Shown piece after piece: positions 54,810-64,000 of a stretch of 64,000 bases of DNA. Below the pieces are notes generated by a model. The model worked only from the letters and a program-made list of their open reading frames with translations. It was not told the DNA's origin and did not search any database. The number at the start of each line of letters is the position of its first letter. Within the stretch, counting starts at the first letter, position 1. The DNA is taken from NCBI RefSeq assembly GCF_964355755.1, contig NC_092673.1, positions 11,105,001 through 11,169,000 on the forward strand, written 5' to 3'. Position numbers and translations under genes: made by a program. This DNA comes from Antedon mediterranea. Taxonomy: Eukaryota; Echinodermata; Crinoidea; Comatulida; Antedonidae.

Positions 54810-57299
54810 GAGGGCGTACTCCAGACTGAAAGTGGTGGGGTTCGGAGCCATATACATATATATAAAGAGTTATGACATTGGATTATAGTCACGTGATATG
54901 CAGATCAAATTGTGTCAAACTTGTCTCCACCATTAAAGCATGTAAAGTATAGGAGCAACAAAATACTTTCAACTTTTTCTTATATTTAAAAAAATGTAAT
55001 TGCACATTTTACAGTGAAATATCGACGTGCACAGCGTACAGAAATACTTGCGACAAAAAATATTGCCCGCGCATGTGCTAGTAGGCCTACATTATAACGT
55101 TCGATTGATTGATTTTTGAACAAAACTTCCCATCACTAATAACAATTATGTAATATTTTCAATTCATAATACATGCTTTAATGACTAAATAAAATAATAA
55201 AGTGTCGTGGATATAAATATTAACAAATGTTAATATACTGAAAAGGGTATGAACAATATTTAAATAATAAAGGCAAATTATTACAAATTAAATGATGAAC
55301 GAGTCTCTGAATGGCGCAGTTTGTGTAAAAAACAGACAGAAAGCCATATACTGCATAAAAAGCTAAGAGGGGTGAATTTGTTTGTTTTTTGTATTGGTTT
55401 ATTCTTTGATGTATCCTAACTTGCATGTAGGCCCTAGCATTTATTTTTTTGTTATTATAAAAAATATATATATATTTTAACAAATCAATACCATTAATAA
55501 AATTAATTACTGAAATAAAAACGGAATATAAGCGTTATTTCATTGACAACAAAATCTAAAAATAATGCATGAACTATAGGAAAACGCTATACAAAAGAGA
55601 CGAGCGCGCCCTCAGCGTGCGAATTCTTTGACACAAAAATGGCTTCTAATCTTTAATGTCGTTACTCTTTATATAAACAAAGATCTTTATATTATAATAA
55701 ATAAATAATATGGCTCTGGCGCTATCGATATTTCACCGTAAAATGTGCAATAACATTTTTTTAAATATAAGAAAAAGTTTAAAGTATTTTCTTGCTCCTA
55801 TATTTAATACTTTACATGAATTAACGGAGACAAGTTTGACACAAATTGATCTGCATATCACGTGACTATAATCCAATGTCGTAACTCTTTATATAATATG
55901 GCTCTGGCCGGGCGGCGATTTTTTTTTTCGTACATAAGTTGGGGACCCCCTCATGAAACGTCACAAAATAAACATGAATAATTCATCAGTTAAATTTTCT
56001 TGTTCCGTGTGCACCCAAGCGTATAGCAACAACAAGAAGTGATTACAGTAGTTTACACAAGTGCGGTACGGATTCTAGGCCTATCTCCGCTGTGGTTGCC
56101 GCGTGCGATTTCATAATAGAATAGCGGCGTTTTGTGTGGATTGTCGAAATAATCAGCCTTTAGTTTATGGTGTGTTTAATATAATTTATTACTAAAGAAT
56201 TACGTGTTAAAATTATAGTTTCTATTGATACTATTAGGCCTAATTACTATTCTCTAAACCCATGTCTATTCTAGTAGTAGCTGTGTTGGTGTGTGTGACG
56301 TGTGTGTTAGAGTCAGCAAAATTAAACAATAAACATTACACAAAAATACATTTTTTATTCTCGTGGGTCTAACCTTCCCATCTCATGTGTTCATATACGC
56401 GCAGTTCCTTTGATTACATGCATATTGTTTGATAATAAAATAGCAGAATTAAAAAAATACAGTACACAAATTATACACATTCTTTATTCTTGTGGGTCTA
56501 AGCTTTCTTTGGGCTATGTCCAATGAATTACTACTTAGTGTAATGTCTTGCCTAGCTGTCGATTAGCCTCGACTCGACACATTTTGCATAGTGGTGTGTG
56601 TGTGTGAAAAAGAAGAGTGCGCGAAGGCAATCACGTGAATTGACTTAGAATCCTAGGCCTACACAACTGCGATACGATACTTTCTTTCTACAGTAGGCCT
56701 AGGATTCTAAGTCAATTCACGTGATTGCCTTCGCGCACTCTTCACACAAAATGTGTCGAGTCGAGGCTAATCGACAGCTAGGCAAGACATTAAACTAAGT
56801 AGTAATTCATTGGACATAGCCCAAAGAAAGCTTAGACCCACAAGAATAAAGAATGTGTATAATTTGTGCAATGTATTTTTTTAATTCTGCTATTTTATTA
56901 TCAAACAATATGCATGTACTCAAAGGAACTTTAAAAATGCGCGTATATGAACACATGAGATGGGAAGATTTGACTCACAGAATAAAAAATGTATTTTTCT
57001 GTAATGTTTATTGTTTAATTTTGCTGACTTATTACTCGGATTGTGTCATACCAAAGATAGTTTGGTCATATCTAACACACACACGTCACACACACCCACA
57101 CAGCTACTACTAGAATAGACATGGGTTTAGAGACTAATAATTAGGCCTAATAGTATTAATAGAAACTATAATTTTAATTTTAAATGATGAATTATTCATG
57201 TTTATTTTGTGACGTTTCATGAGGGGGTCCCCAACTTATGTACGAAAAAAAAAATCGCGGCCGGGCGCGCTGGCCAGAGCCATATAGAAACACGCCCTC
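54810..57299. mobile_element. Composite foldback element, TA-flanked ends
   Basis: The ends GAGGGCG and CGCCCTC sit inside TA dinucleotides (54808-54809 and 57300-57301). Two foldbacks fill it. The first pairs 54845-55030 with 55722-55905 (TCACGTGATATGCAGATCAA and its complement). The second is a large palindrome with arms of about 0.7 kb centred near 56675. The second shares its outer text TACATAAGTTGGGGACCCCC with 57219-57240. The ORFs at 55220 and 56853 are within it. The end assignment is tentative because the terminal repeats are short. Confidence 0.65.
55905..57290. repeat. Large near-perfect palindrome, centre near 56675
   Basis: The left arm from GGCTCTGGCCGGGCGGCG inward matches the right arm up to GGCCAGAGCC in reverse. 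Around the centre, GTGCGCGAAGGCAATCACGT and TTGACTTAGAATCCTAGGCC (56620-56660) are followed, after a loop of about 27 bases, by their exact complements. Small indels accumulate away from the centre. Confidence 0.93.
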
Positions 57300-57510
57300 T
57301 ACATAATATTGGTTGTCATGGTCAACTGGAACGCGTACGACGTAAACATGATAAATGCATCTGCTGTTTGTCTAGTCTTCCTTCTGCTGTTGGTGCGATC
57401 GGTCGACGACGCGGGGTGGTCTTTAACTTATTACATCAAAGATTGTTATAGGACAGCTAGCTTGGCCCTAAACTAGTTATTTATTTTAAATAAATTCCCA
57501 ACCACTAATA

Positions 57511-57567
57511 ATGAGTGTAGGAGTGTTTGATACTGATGTGTTATACGATAATCCACTTTTAAGAAAG
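57511..57567 (+). CDS. Candidate first coding exon of an unidentified gene
   Basis: The ATG at 57511 opens MSVGVFDTDVLYDNPLLRK, 19 codons, followed directly by a consensus donor AAG|GTAAGG. The peptide is not repeat-like. The 200 bp upstream are unique, include an inverted CCAAT motif (ATTGG near 57308) and could be a promoter and 5' UTR. I do not recognise the protein and found no convincing second exon in the remaining 6 kb, so it may lie beyond the window or the match may be chance. Confidence 0.35.
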
Positions 57568-57789
57568 GTAAGGGCAGAGTGACGCATCTATCCATTATCA
57601 TCATGTCATGATGGTCCATATAGCCTAGGCCTAGGCCTAGATAGATCCCAGATAGGCCTAGCCTAGATAGGAATCATGATCTAGGCCTAGCTAGGCTACA
57701 TGATCTACATTGTACTGTAGGCCTAGTAGTACTAAGTAGGCCAGGGCCTAGCTAGATGCCTAGGCCTACTCTGGCCGGCATATGACCGT
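57568..57789. other. Cluster of TAGGCCTA palindromes
   Basis: Over about 150 bp (57615-57765) the sequence is almost entirely made of TAGGCCTA, CTAGGCCTAG and TAGCTAGG words. It is the densest example of this motif in the window. Confidence 0.7.
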
Positions 57790-58687
57790 TTCGGCCACAG
57801 ACAGTTTCGGCCACAACATATTTCTATGGCGCGCCATTCACGCATTAGACCGTGCTATATTGTTTTTGCTATTAATAATTATTAGTTATCGCATCTCATG
57901 CTTTGTTGTATAGTATCTTTTATGACTATTACTACACATTACAGTGTTATCATTCTTAACGTTATTCCACTACAATTTGCATTTATTAGATTTGTTGTTT
58001 CCAGTTTAGTTGTATCATGGAGTAAATTGTATTTTATTAGTTTGCTTGACGTCTTGGCGAAAAACAAATTCAACTGTCAGTGACACAGTTAAATACTCTC
58101 TTAGTACAGACGTATTAATAGTTTGGCTATGAAAGAAGAAATTCTAAGAAAAAAAAAAAGAAATTTAATTAAAACGTTTTTCCTTCCATTGCTTAGGTGA
58201 CCTAAGGAACAAAGAGGAATATCAGGAAAAATGTACATGACGTTAATAATTCTTTACTGAAAACATTTAATTATCACTTTAGTAAATCTTTGTTTCTTAT
58301 ATTATAAATCATTTCTATTGTACCCTGGTGCATACAATTAGTATCACTTAGGCCTAATTCAATTCATTTCGTTTATTTGTAAAAACTATACATTTTAATT
58401 TTCACCGTATTGTATTTTTTGTACTCTGAAATATTCGTTTCTTATCTCATCATGCCACCTACTGTAGCTACAAAATACGTGTTCGTATTTTATTTCCATT
58501 ATTAATTTTTAATTGCCAAGTTTGTCCGTGTCCGTGTTTTCCTGTGTAAAAACTAAAGTAAAACACAATGAAATCGATAATCCTGTATTACATTGTCGTG
58601 TCTCATTTTTCCCCTATCAATGGCACTATGGGCGTTCCATAGATATGGTAGTATTATTGTCTGTGGCCGAAATTGTCTGTGGCCGAA
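57790..58687. mobile_element. TIR element with TTCGGCCACAGACA ends
   Basis: The left end TTCGGCCACAGACAGTTTCG (from 57790) mirrors the right end (complement TTCGGCCACAGACAATTTCG, to 58687). Inside both, the text continues to CTATGG near-matches (CATATTTCTATGGCGCGCC and CATATCTATGGAACGCCC). About 0.9 kb with no transposase. The frames at 57898 and 58513 have no recognisable domain. Target duplication not established. Confidence 0.7.
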
Positions 58688-58846
58688 GTTGGCCTAATCC
58701 CTCTGGCCTAGCTACTACTATAGTAGGCCCAGCTAGGCTAAGGACTTTTCACTTTATCTTTCAGTATTTGAATAATGTTCAGTTTGAAAGAGTAGGCTAC
58801 CTAGCTAACCTAGGCCTACCTACTAGGGCTAGGCCGACGGTGTATT

Positions 58847-60279
58847 GTCGAAGCGGCCGCCAACCAAAGCGGCCGCCAGTTTAATAATAATATCGTCATT
58901 TGTATGGAACGCTATGTGCGCTTTAATCTTTGATGTTGTCAACGCCATGGCCTATCTTTATATTTCTATTTCAGTTTGCCTGCCGATAAATCAATGTATA
59001 TTTTATTTGTAGTTTACTATTATAGCAATTTTAACTAATTTTTAGTCATTTGTAATACAATTCATTTCAGTCCTTGACTGTCGTTTTGTAATATATTTTT
59101 ATATACCGAATAAATAAATAAAATAAAATATTCACATACTATTGAATCATTAATAATTTACACGTTTGCATCATAATCTACGTACTATTGAACCTTTATA
59201 TCTCATTTACATACTATTGAATCTTTATATCTCTCTCTTTTTTTAAATATATTGGTAGTGAAGGGAAAAAATAACGTTGAACTGACCCGACGTTTCTCGA
59301 GAACTCTCCTATCGAATCAGTATTCACATTAATAGTTTACGTACAGTACTGTTGAATCTTGTTTACATACTATCAAATCTTTATACTACGGTGGCTGATT
59401 TCCGCCAAACAAAAAAATTATTTTATAATAATAATATATAATATATCTCGTTTACATACTATTGAATCTTTATACAGTATTGCATTAATAATTTACATAC
59501 AGTATTACCGAATATTTATATCATTTACATACTGTTCTATCGAATCTTGTTTTTTATTATTAGTAATACTTAATAGGGTGTGTTATACATTAAGTGTTAT
59601 TCCATTGTAATACATTGTTTGTGTTTTCAATAAAGCAATGTGGGACGCGCACCAAATACAGCAGCCCTATTGCTGGCCGCCAGTCGAGTTATTAGCAGAA
59701 ATTCGCGTAATTAATTACCGTACCATACAGACACTTGAATCTTATTTTAGTATTTAAAACTCATTTTAAATTGATCAATATTTATATATCTGAAGGTATA
59801 AAATAATGTAGGATATTAAATAAATAAATTGCTGTCATCATGTTATTGTAATTAAATTATGATTGCGAACACTACTACCTAGTTACTTTACCAATTAATT
59901 GATATACAATAACGAATATATATTTATATATTTTGATATATTTATTGAAAAAATATATATAAGTCTTAATAATTGGCTTATTATATAATTATAAATAATA
60001 TACTGTACAATACAAACACCACAATGTATTTTATTGACTTTATTAAACATATTATAATTTAGAACAGTTAAAATAAGTAATCATTGATTTGCCATTTCGT
60101 TTATTAAAGAACGTATCACATTCAATCTGTAAAAAAAGAGAATAAATTACATAATAATGTAGATTGTTATTTACGTCCAATCAAAGATTACAAAACAACG
60201 ACAATCAAAGCGCACACGGCGTTCCATACAGATTACCGTTATTGAACTAGCGGCTGCTTTGGTTGGCGGCCGCTTCGAC
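58847..60279. mobile_element. TIR element with GTCGAAGCGGCCGCC ends
   Basis: GTCGAAGCGGCCGCCAACCA at the left is repeated exactly in inverse at the right end. The inverted repeat extends about 90 bp (GTATGGAACGCYRTGTGCGC). The 1.4-kb interior is A+T-rich, with the phrase TACATACTATTGAATCTTTA repeated several times at 59130-59540. No transposase; the ORF at 59359 is low-complexity. Confidence 0.8.
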
Positions 60280-61630
60280 CGTAATCCGGCCAGACCTCGA
60301 CAGGTTACAGGGGAATTCGTTATTTACGTGTCTTTTTAAAAAGCATCACATAATATTTTTTGGTAGAGTTTTTAGTATTATATAAGTAGTAAATACAATG
60401 TGAATTTAATATCAAATAAATATTTATAATTAACAAACAATAATAAAAAATGTCAGGGATGTCAGTGTCACCACGGTGGTCGGCGATGGACAGCCCCGTC
60501 ACTCGGAATTTCCGACCACCATTTTCATGACTCTGACCACCACTTACGCATGTTGATCATAGCCCCGATCGTAGCCTATTTTTCGTAACTTACTACTACG
60601 ATACGATGTATTGTTATTATAATTATCAACGCGTCGATCGTAGGGTGGTTAATAAACGAATTTAGAAGGCTTAGGCCTACCTCCCAAACCTTTACTAGGC
60701 CCCCAGCCCGCGGAGTCGATCCACCACCCACCTACATGCGAGGCTCCGTTTTATGTGCATCCATCCAAGGACCAAAGCGATAATCAACAACTTGCTGCTC
60801 ATTGTCAAGTCAAAGTAAAATTATGGTGTTATATTAGGGATAACGATGTACATTCAAAAGTTTATATATCACGGTTTTTACTATTTAGTATAAATATTAT
60901 TAAATATTATTATAATTAAAGAAATAATTATGAAAATCTGGCTTGTAATTGTATATTCCAAAATATAATGCCAAAAATATCACCAAAAAGTGATCGTTTT
61001 TAGCCAAAAATGACAAAAACATGTTGCCCCTCAGTCGGCAGTTGTATGAACTAGGCCTACTCCATTTTTCGGTAAAATAATTACATAAAATCACGTTTTT
61101 TAGTAAATTATTTTGTGTATTAATATATGATATTAAAAGATTAGTAAATAAAAAATAATATTTATTTAACCTCATTCAAAGAATGTCAATACTCTATTAA
61201 TTAGTCCTGAGAGACAACGTGACTTTACGTGGTAGGCCTACACGCGAGAAAAATTATGGAGTGCACTGAATTTTTACCTCGAAAGATTAAAAACAATTAA
61301 ATTATTAAATATTATTATTACTACTTTCCTTTGCTGTGTTGTTATGGCGTTTCAAACCAACAAAATTGTAATATTTAATTATATATTATTTATTTTCATG
61401 ACACAATAAACCAAGACCATGAACTTATGTACTAGGACACCACCCTAATCACTTTGCGAAATGTCGTAAAAGACGCATGCACTAGGCGTTTCATAGAAAT
61501 CACTGGCGGCTCAACTTGGCGGCGGCCCAACCGGTCATATCCCGTTAGGTCTTGGGACTCCAGCGTTAGGGAATCCGACACTCTATTGCGCATGCCCAGT
61601 GTGAAGTAATCGGCGACTCTCTACTCTACT
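60280..61630. other. A+T-rich stretch, nothing recognised
   Basis: No exon, RNA or bounded element could be supported. The frames at 60320 and 60900 (minus) are A+T-rich and without domains. Confidence 0.4.
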
Positions 61631-62103
61631 ACCCCTTTTACACCAAAAGCAAAACTCCGGAGTTGACACCCCGTTGTTTTGGCGTGAAATGTAAAATCAA
61701 GCAACTCCGGAGTTGTAACTGCGGGGTTGAACAGCTGAACATTCTCCGGAGAGCGAACTGCGGGGACACCCCAGTGTTTTGGTGTGAAAATGCAATCCAG
61801 TCAAAAGAAAGAATAAATAAATAAAGGTACCAACGTCAAACTCCGGAGTTTTAGGTCAAAAGGTCATCCTCACATGATCACTCATTGCTTTAACAGTTTT
61901 ATTTCAAAATACTTTAAATATTTGTACAAGATATATAGCGGGTTAAAAAATATCAATAAAACATATTACTTCTAATTATTAAAAATATTATTAATTTTAA
62001 AATGATTCTAATGATCGTCGCTATGTAAACAAACAAAATACAGGGCAACATTTACCATTTTATTTTATAAACGCTGGTGTTGCTAGGTTGGTGTGAAAGG
62101 GGT
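61631..62103. mobile_element. TCCGGA-rich MITE, copy 1
   Basis: The ends ACCCCTTTTACACCAAAAGC and GGTTGGTGTGAAAGGGGT are inverted repeats. The interior has several ACTCCGGAGTT and CTCCGGAGAGCGAACTGCGG palindromic motifs. Copy 2 at 63512-63988 is closely similar throughout, in the same orientation. Non-coding, 473 bp. Confidence 0.88.
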
Positions 62104-62460
62104 ATACTAGACTAGCAGCGATGGATCATTCATCATGACATATAGCTACTCCACGGCGTAAATGGCTAACTACTACTACCAGCTAGATGTGACTAGTGGC
62201 CTATTTATTTCGTAATTTAAAAAGTGGTTGCTTTATTCATATATGAATTATAATTACATGAATAGTTTTATGATTTTTCAAGTACAAAATAATTAGATTT
62301 CATATAACGCATTATACTGTACATACAGCAATCGTATCAAGTTGGTTTGTTGACGACAGCTGATGAAAAAAAAAAAAAACTGTTCGGGGAGTCGGGATCG
62401 CAACGCTATTAAAAAAAATAGTACACAGTTCATTCCTTTCTACCTTGTAGTGTAGTGTGA

Positions 62461-62560
62461 ACCCTGGATGCAGCCCACGAATTTCACGTCGGCAATAGCT
62501 GAGCTTAAATTGTCAGAGGATGGCATTCTCTTGCCGACCTAGAAACTACTGTAGGCTAGA
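62461..62560 (+). other. Short stem-forming sequence of unknown type
   Basis: GTCGGCA (about 62490) and TGCCGAC (about 62533) can pair around a 36-nt loop. The same stretch also reads as a 24-codon frame MQPTNFTSAIAELKLSEDGI ending LPT. Neither an RNA family nor a protein family is recognised. It lies between the two TCCGGA MITE copies. Confidence 0.2.
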
Positions 62561-62792
62561 TCCGTCCTTTTAAGCCTCCTCCGCAACAACATAGTACTAT
62601 GGATCGTATCATTGAGACTTTAACACTAACAGGCATATTCACCACCATATGGTGTTTAGTTAACAAACCATGGAATTAAGATGATCCTTGAATTCACTCA
62701 ATCATTGCATCAAGCACTGCATGCTTTCTATCAAGCTGGCTGGGCACAGCGCGAGACCTATGGCATGTCAGGATGGACATAACTATGTTAAG

Positions 62793-63261
62793 TTGACCTC
62801 GCTCGTGTTATGTAGACATTGCTCGTGTTGAGTTTACACATCACTTGTGTTATGGAAATGTCGCTCGAGTTGAGTTTACACATCGCTCGTGTTGAGTTTA
62901 CACATCGCTCGTGTTATGTTGACATCGCTCGAGTTGAGTTTACACATCGCTCGTGTTGAGTTTACACATCGCTCGTGTTATGTTGACATCGCTCGTGTTG
63001 AGTTTACACATCACTCGTGTTATGTTGACATCGCTCGTGTTAAGTTTTTACACATCGCTCGTGTTATGTTGACATCGCTCGTGTTGAGTTTTTACACATC
63101 CCGCGTGTTGAGTTTATAAACATCGCGCATGTTGAGTTTTTACACTTCGCACGTGTTGAGTTTTTACACATCGCACGTGTTGAGTTTTTACACATCGCAC
63201 TATTGAGTTTATACACATTGCACGTGCTGAGTCTTTACACATCGCGCATGTTGAGTTTATA
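62793..63261. repeat. Minisatellite of about 22-25 bp units
   Basis: About twenty variants of TTTACACATCGCTCGTGTTG and TTGACATCGCTCGTGTTATG alternate head to tail. Units toward the right drift to TTTTTACACATCGCACGTGT. The frames 62889 (plus) and 63114 (minus) encode repeats of THRSCYVDIARVE and RCVKTQH type and are products of the array, not evidence of genes. Confidence 0.92.
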
Positions 63262-63511
63262 CCAGTGATAAAGCCGAAGGCCGGATGGCAATCTATAATG
63301 TTATCGCAGTTCAAAAAGTGATTCTCCATGGAGAGGGAACCAATAAGATGGCGACTGCAATCAAGTTTTTACGCATCTCTCAGATCATCATGCAGAGAAG
63401 GAGAGGAGGTGTGGTTAGAATGTCCCGTTCTCGTCCCTTCTTCTCTTGTCATCAGAGAGAGTAGAAATCAGAGTAGAATGAATACAATGAAGGAATGTTG
63501 CTACTTATTAT

Positions 63512-63988
63512 ACCCCTTTCACACCAAAAGCAAAACTCCGGAGACACCCCGGAGTTGACGCCCCGCAGTTTGGTGTGAAAGGTAAAATCAAGCAACTCCG
63601 GAGTTTAAAACTGCGGGGTTGAACAGCTGAACATTCTCCGGAGAGCGAACTGCGGGGACATCCCGGTGTTTTGGTGTGAAAGGTACCAACATCAAACTCC
63701 GGAGTGTTTCGGGTCAAAAGGTCATCCTCACACGATCACTCATTGCTTTAGTTTTATTTAAATACTTTAAATATTTGTACAAAATATATAGCGGGTTTAA
63801 AAAATAATAAGTAGTATCAATAAAATATTATATTACTTCTGAGACTTTTGAAAGTAATTATTAAATTAAAAATATTGTTAATTAAAATTATTCTAATGAT
63901 CGTTGTGATGTAAACAAACAAAATAGAGGTCGACATTTACAATTTTATTTTATAAACCCCGGTGTTGCTAGGTTGGTGTGAAAGGGGT
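63512..63988. mobile_element. TCCGGA-rich MITE, copy 2
   Basis: The ends ACCCCTTTCACACCAAAAGC and GGTTGGTGTGAAAGGGGT form inverted repeats; 477 bp. Closely similar to 61631-62103 with small indels. ACTCCGGAGTT recurs at 64000, just outside, suggesting another copy or a target preference at the window edge. Frames 63328 and 63508 overlap it and are not genes. Confidence 0.88.
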
Positions 63989-64000
63989 ATCTCCGGAGTT

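Noticed and set aside
62800-63261. CRISPR-like array
   Set aside because: The units are head to tail without unique spacers, and the surroundings are eukaryotic.
62889-63329. Repeat-peptide ORFs (THRSCYVDIARVE and RCVKTQH type)
   Set aside because: They are translations of the 22-bp minisatellite, open on both strands, with no other gene signals.

Overview
The window is eukaryotic nuclear DNA: A+T-rich, intron-bearing, gene-poor and packed with transposable elements. It has spliced exons, CR1/L2-type LINEs, many MITEs with clear target duplications, and the palindrome TAGGCCTA scattered throughout. I infer a marine invertebrate, probably an echinoderm or close relative. No ribosomal or mitochondrial marker is present, so that is an impression and not a proof.

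The one confidently identified host gene is a minus-strand MAP2K7 (MKK7) orthologue. Six exons (30936 down to 2523) join in frame into 217 codons: the N-terminal JNK-docking region, the Gly-rich loop GFGSCG, the AVK lysine, the alpha-C region and the first part of the kinase core. The exons with HRD, DFG and the activation loop are not in the window and must lie before position 1. Intron 1 is about 20 kb and holds most of the inserted elements of the left half: nested TIR elements at 10811-12750, a TTAA element at 13407-13984, a hAT-like element at 14669-16266, a reverse transcriptase relic, a CGTATACG-rich element at 18074-20859, and a CR1-like LINE (about 23420-29187) that is itself split by a TA-flanked 2-kb element at 25412-27464. 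A possible two-exon micro-gene (22901-21991) and a possible plus-strand first exon (57511-57567) are weaker gene candidates.

The most striking object is a 9.4-kb element at 31211-40652, about 275 bp upstream of the MAP2K7 start codon. It has matching ends (GAGGTAT...ATACCTC), a perfect 7-bp target duplication (TTTGCTG), terminal inverted repeats of roughly 1.6 kb containing arrays of a 97-bp hairpin unit, an internal 2.9-kb foldback, and a decayed gene whose product looks like an XPG/FEN-family nuclease with a C-terminal cysteine cluster. A hAT element (36585-37821) has inserted into that gene.

The right part (40.7-52 kb) holds a pair of related short TIR elements, each interrupted. One carries a nearly complete L2/CR1-like LINE with ORF1 and ORF2 (42028-46649). 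The other carries a 4.1-kb hAT-like insertion (47356-51488) full of internal tandem duplications. A degenerate tRNA-Val-like sequence lies between them. From 53 to 64 kb the DNA is a chain of foldback and TIR elements, a 22-bp minisatellite and two copies of a TCCGGA-rich MITE. No complete single-copy protein gene is visible there.
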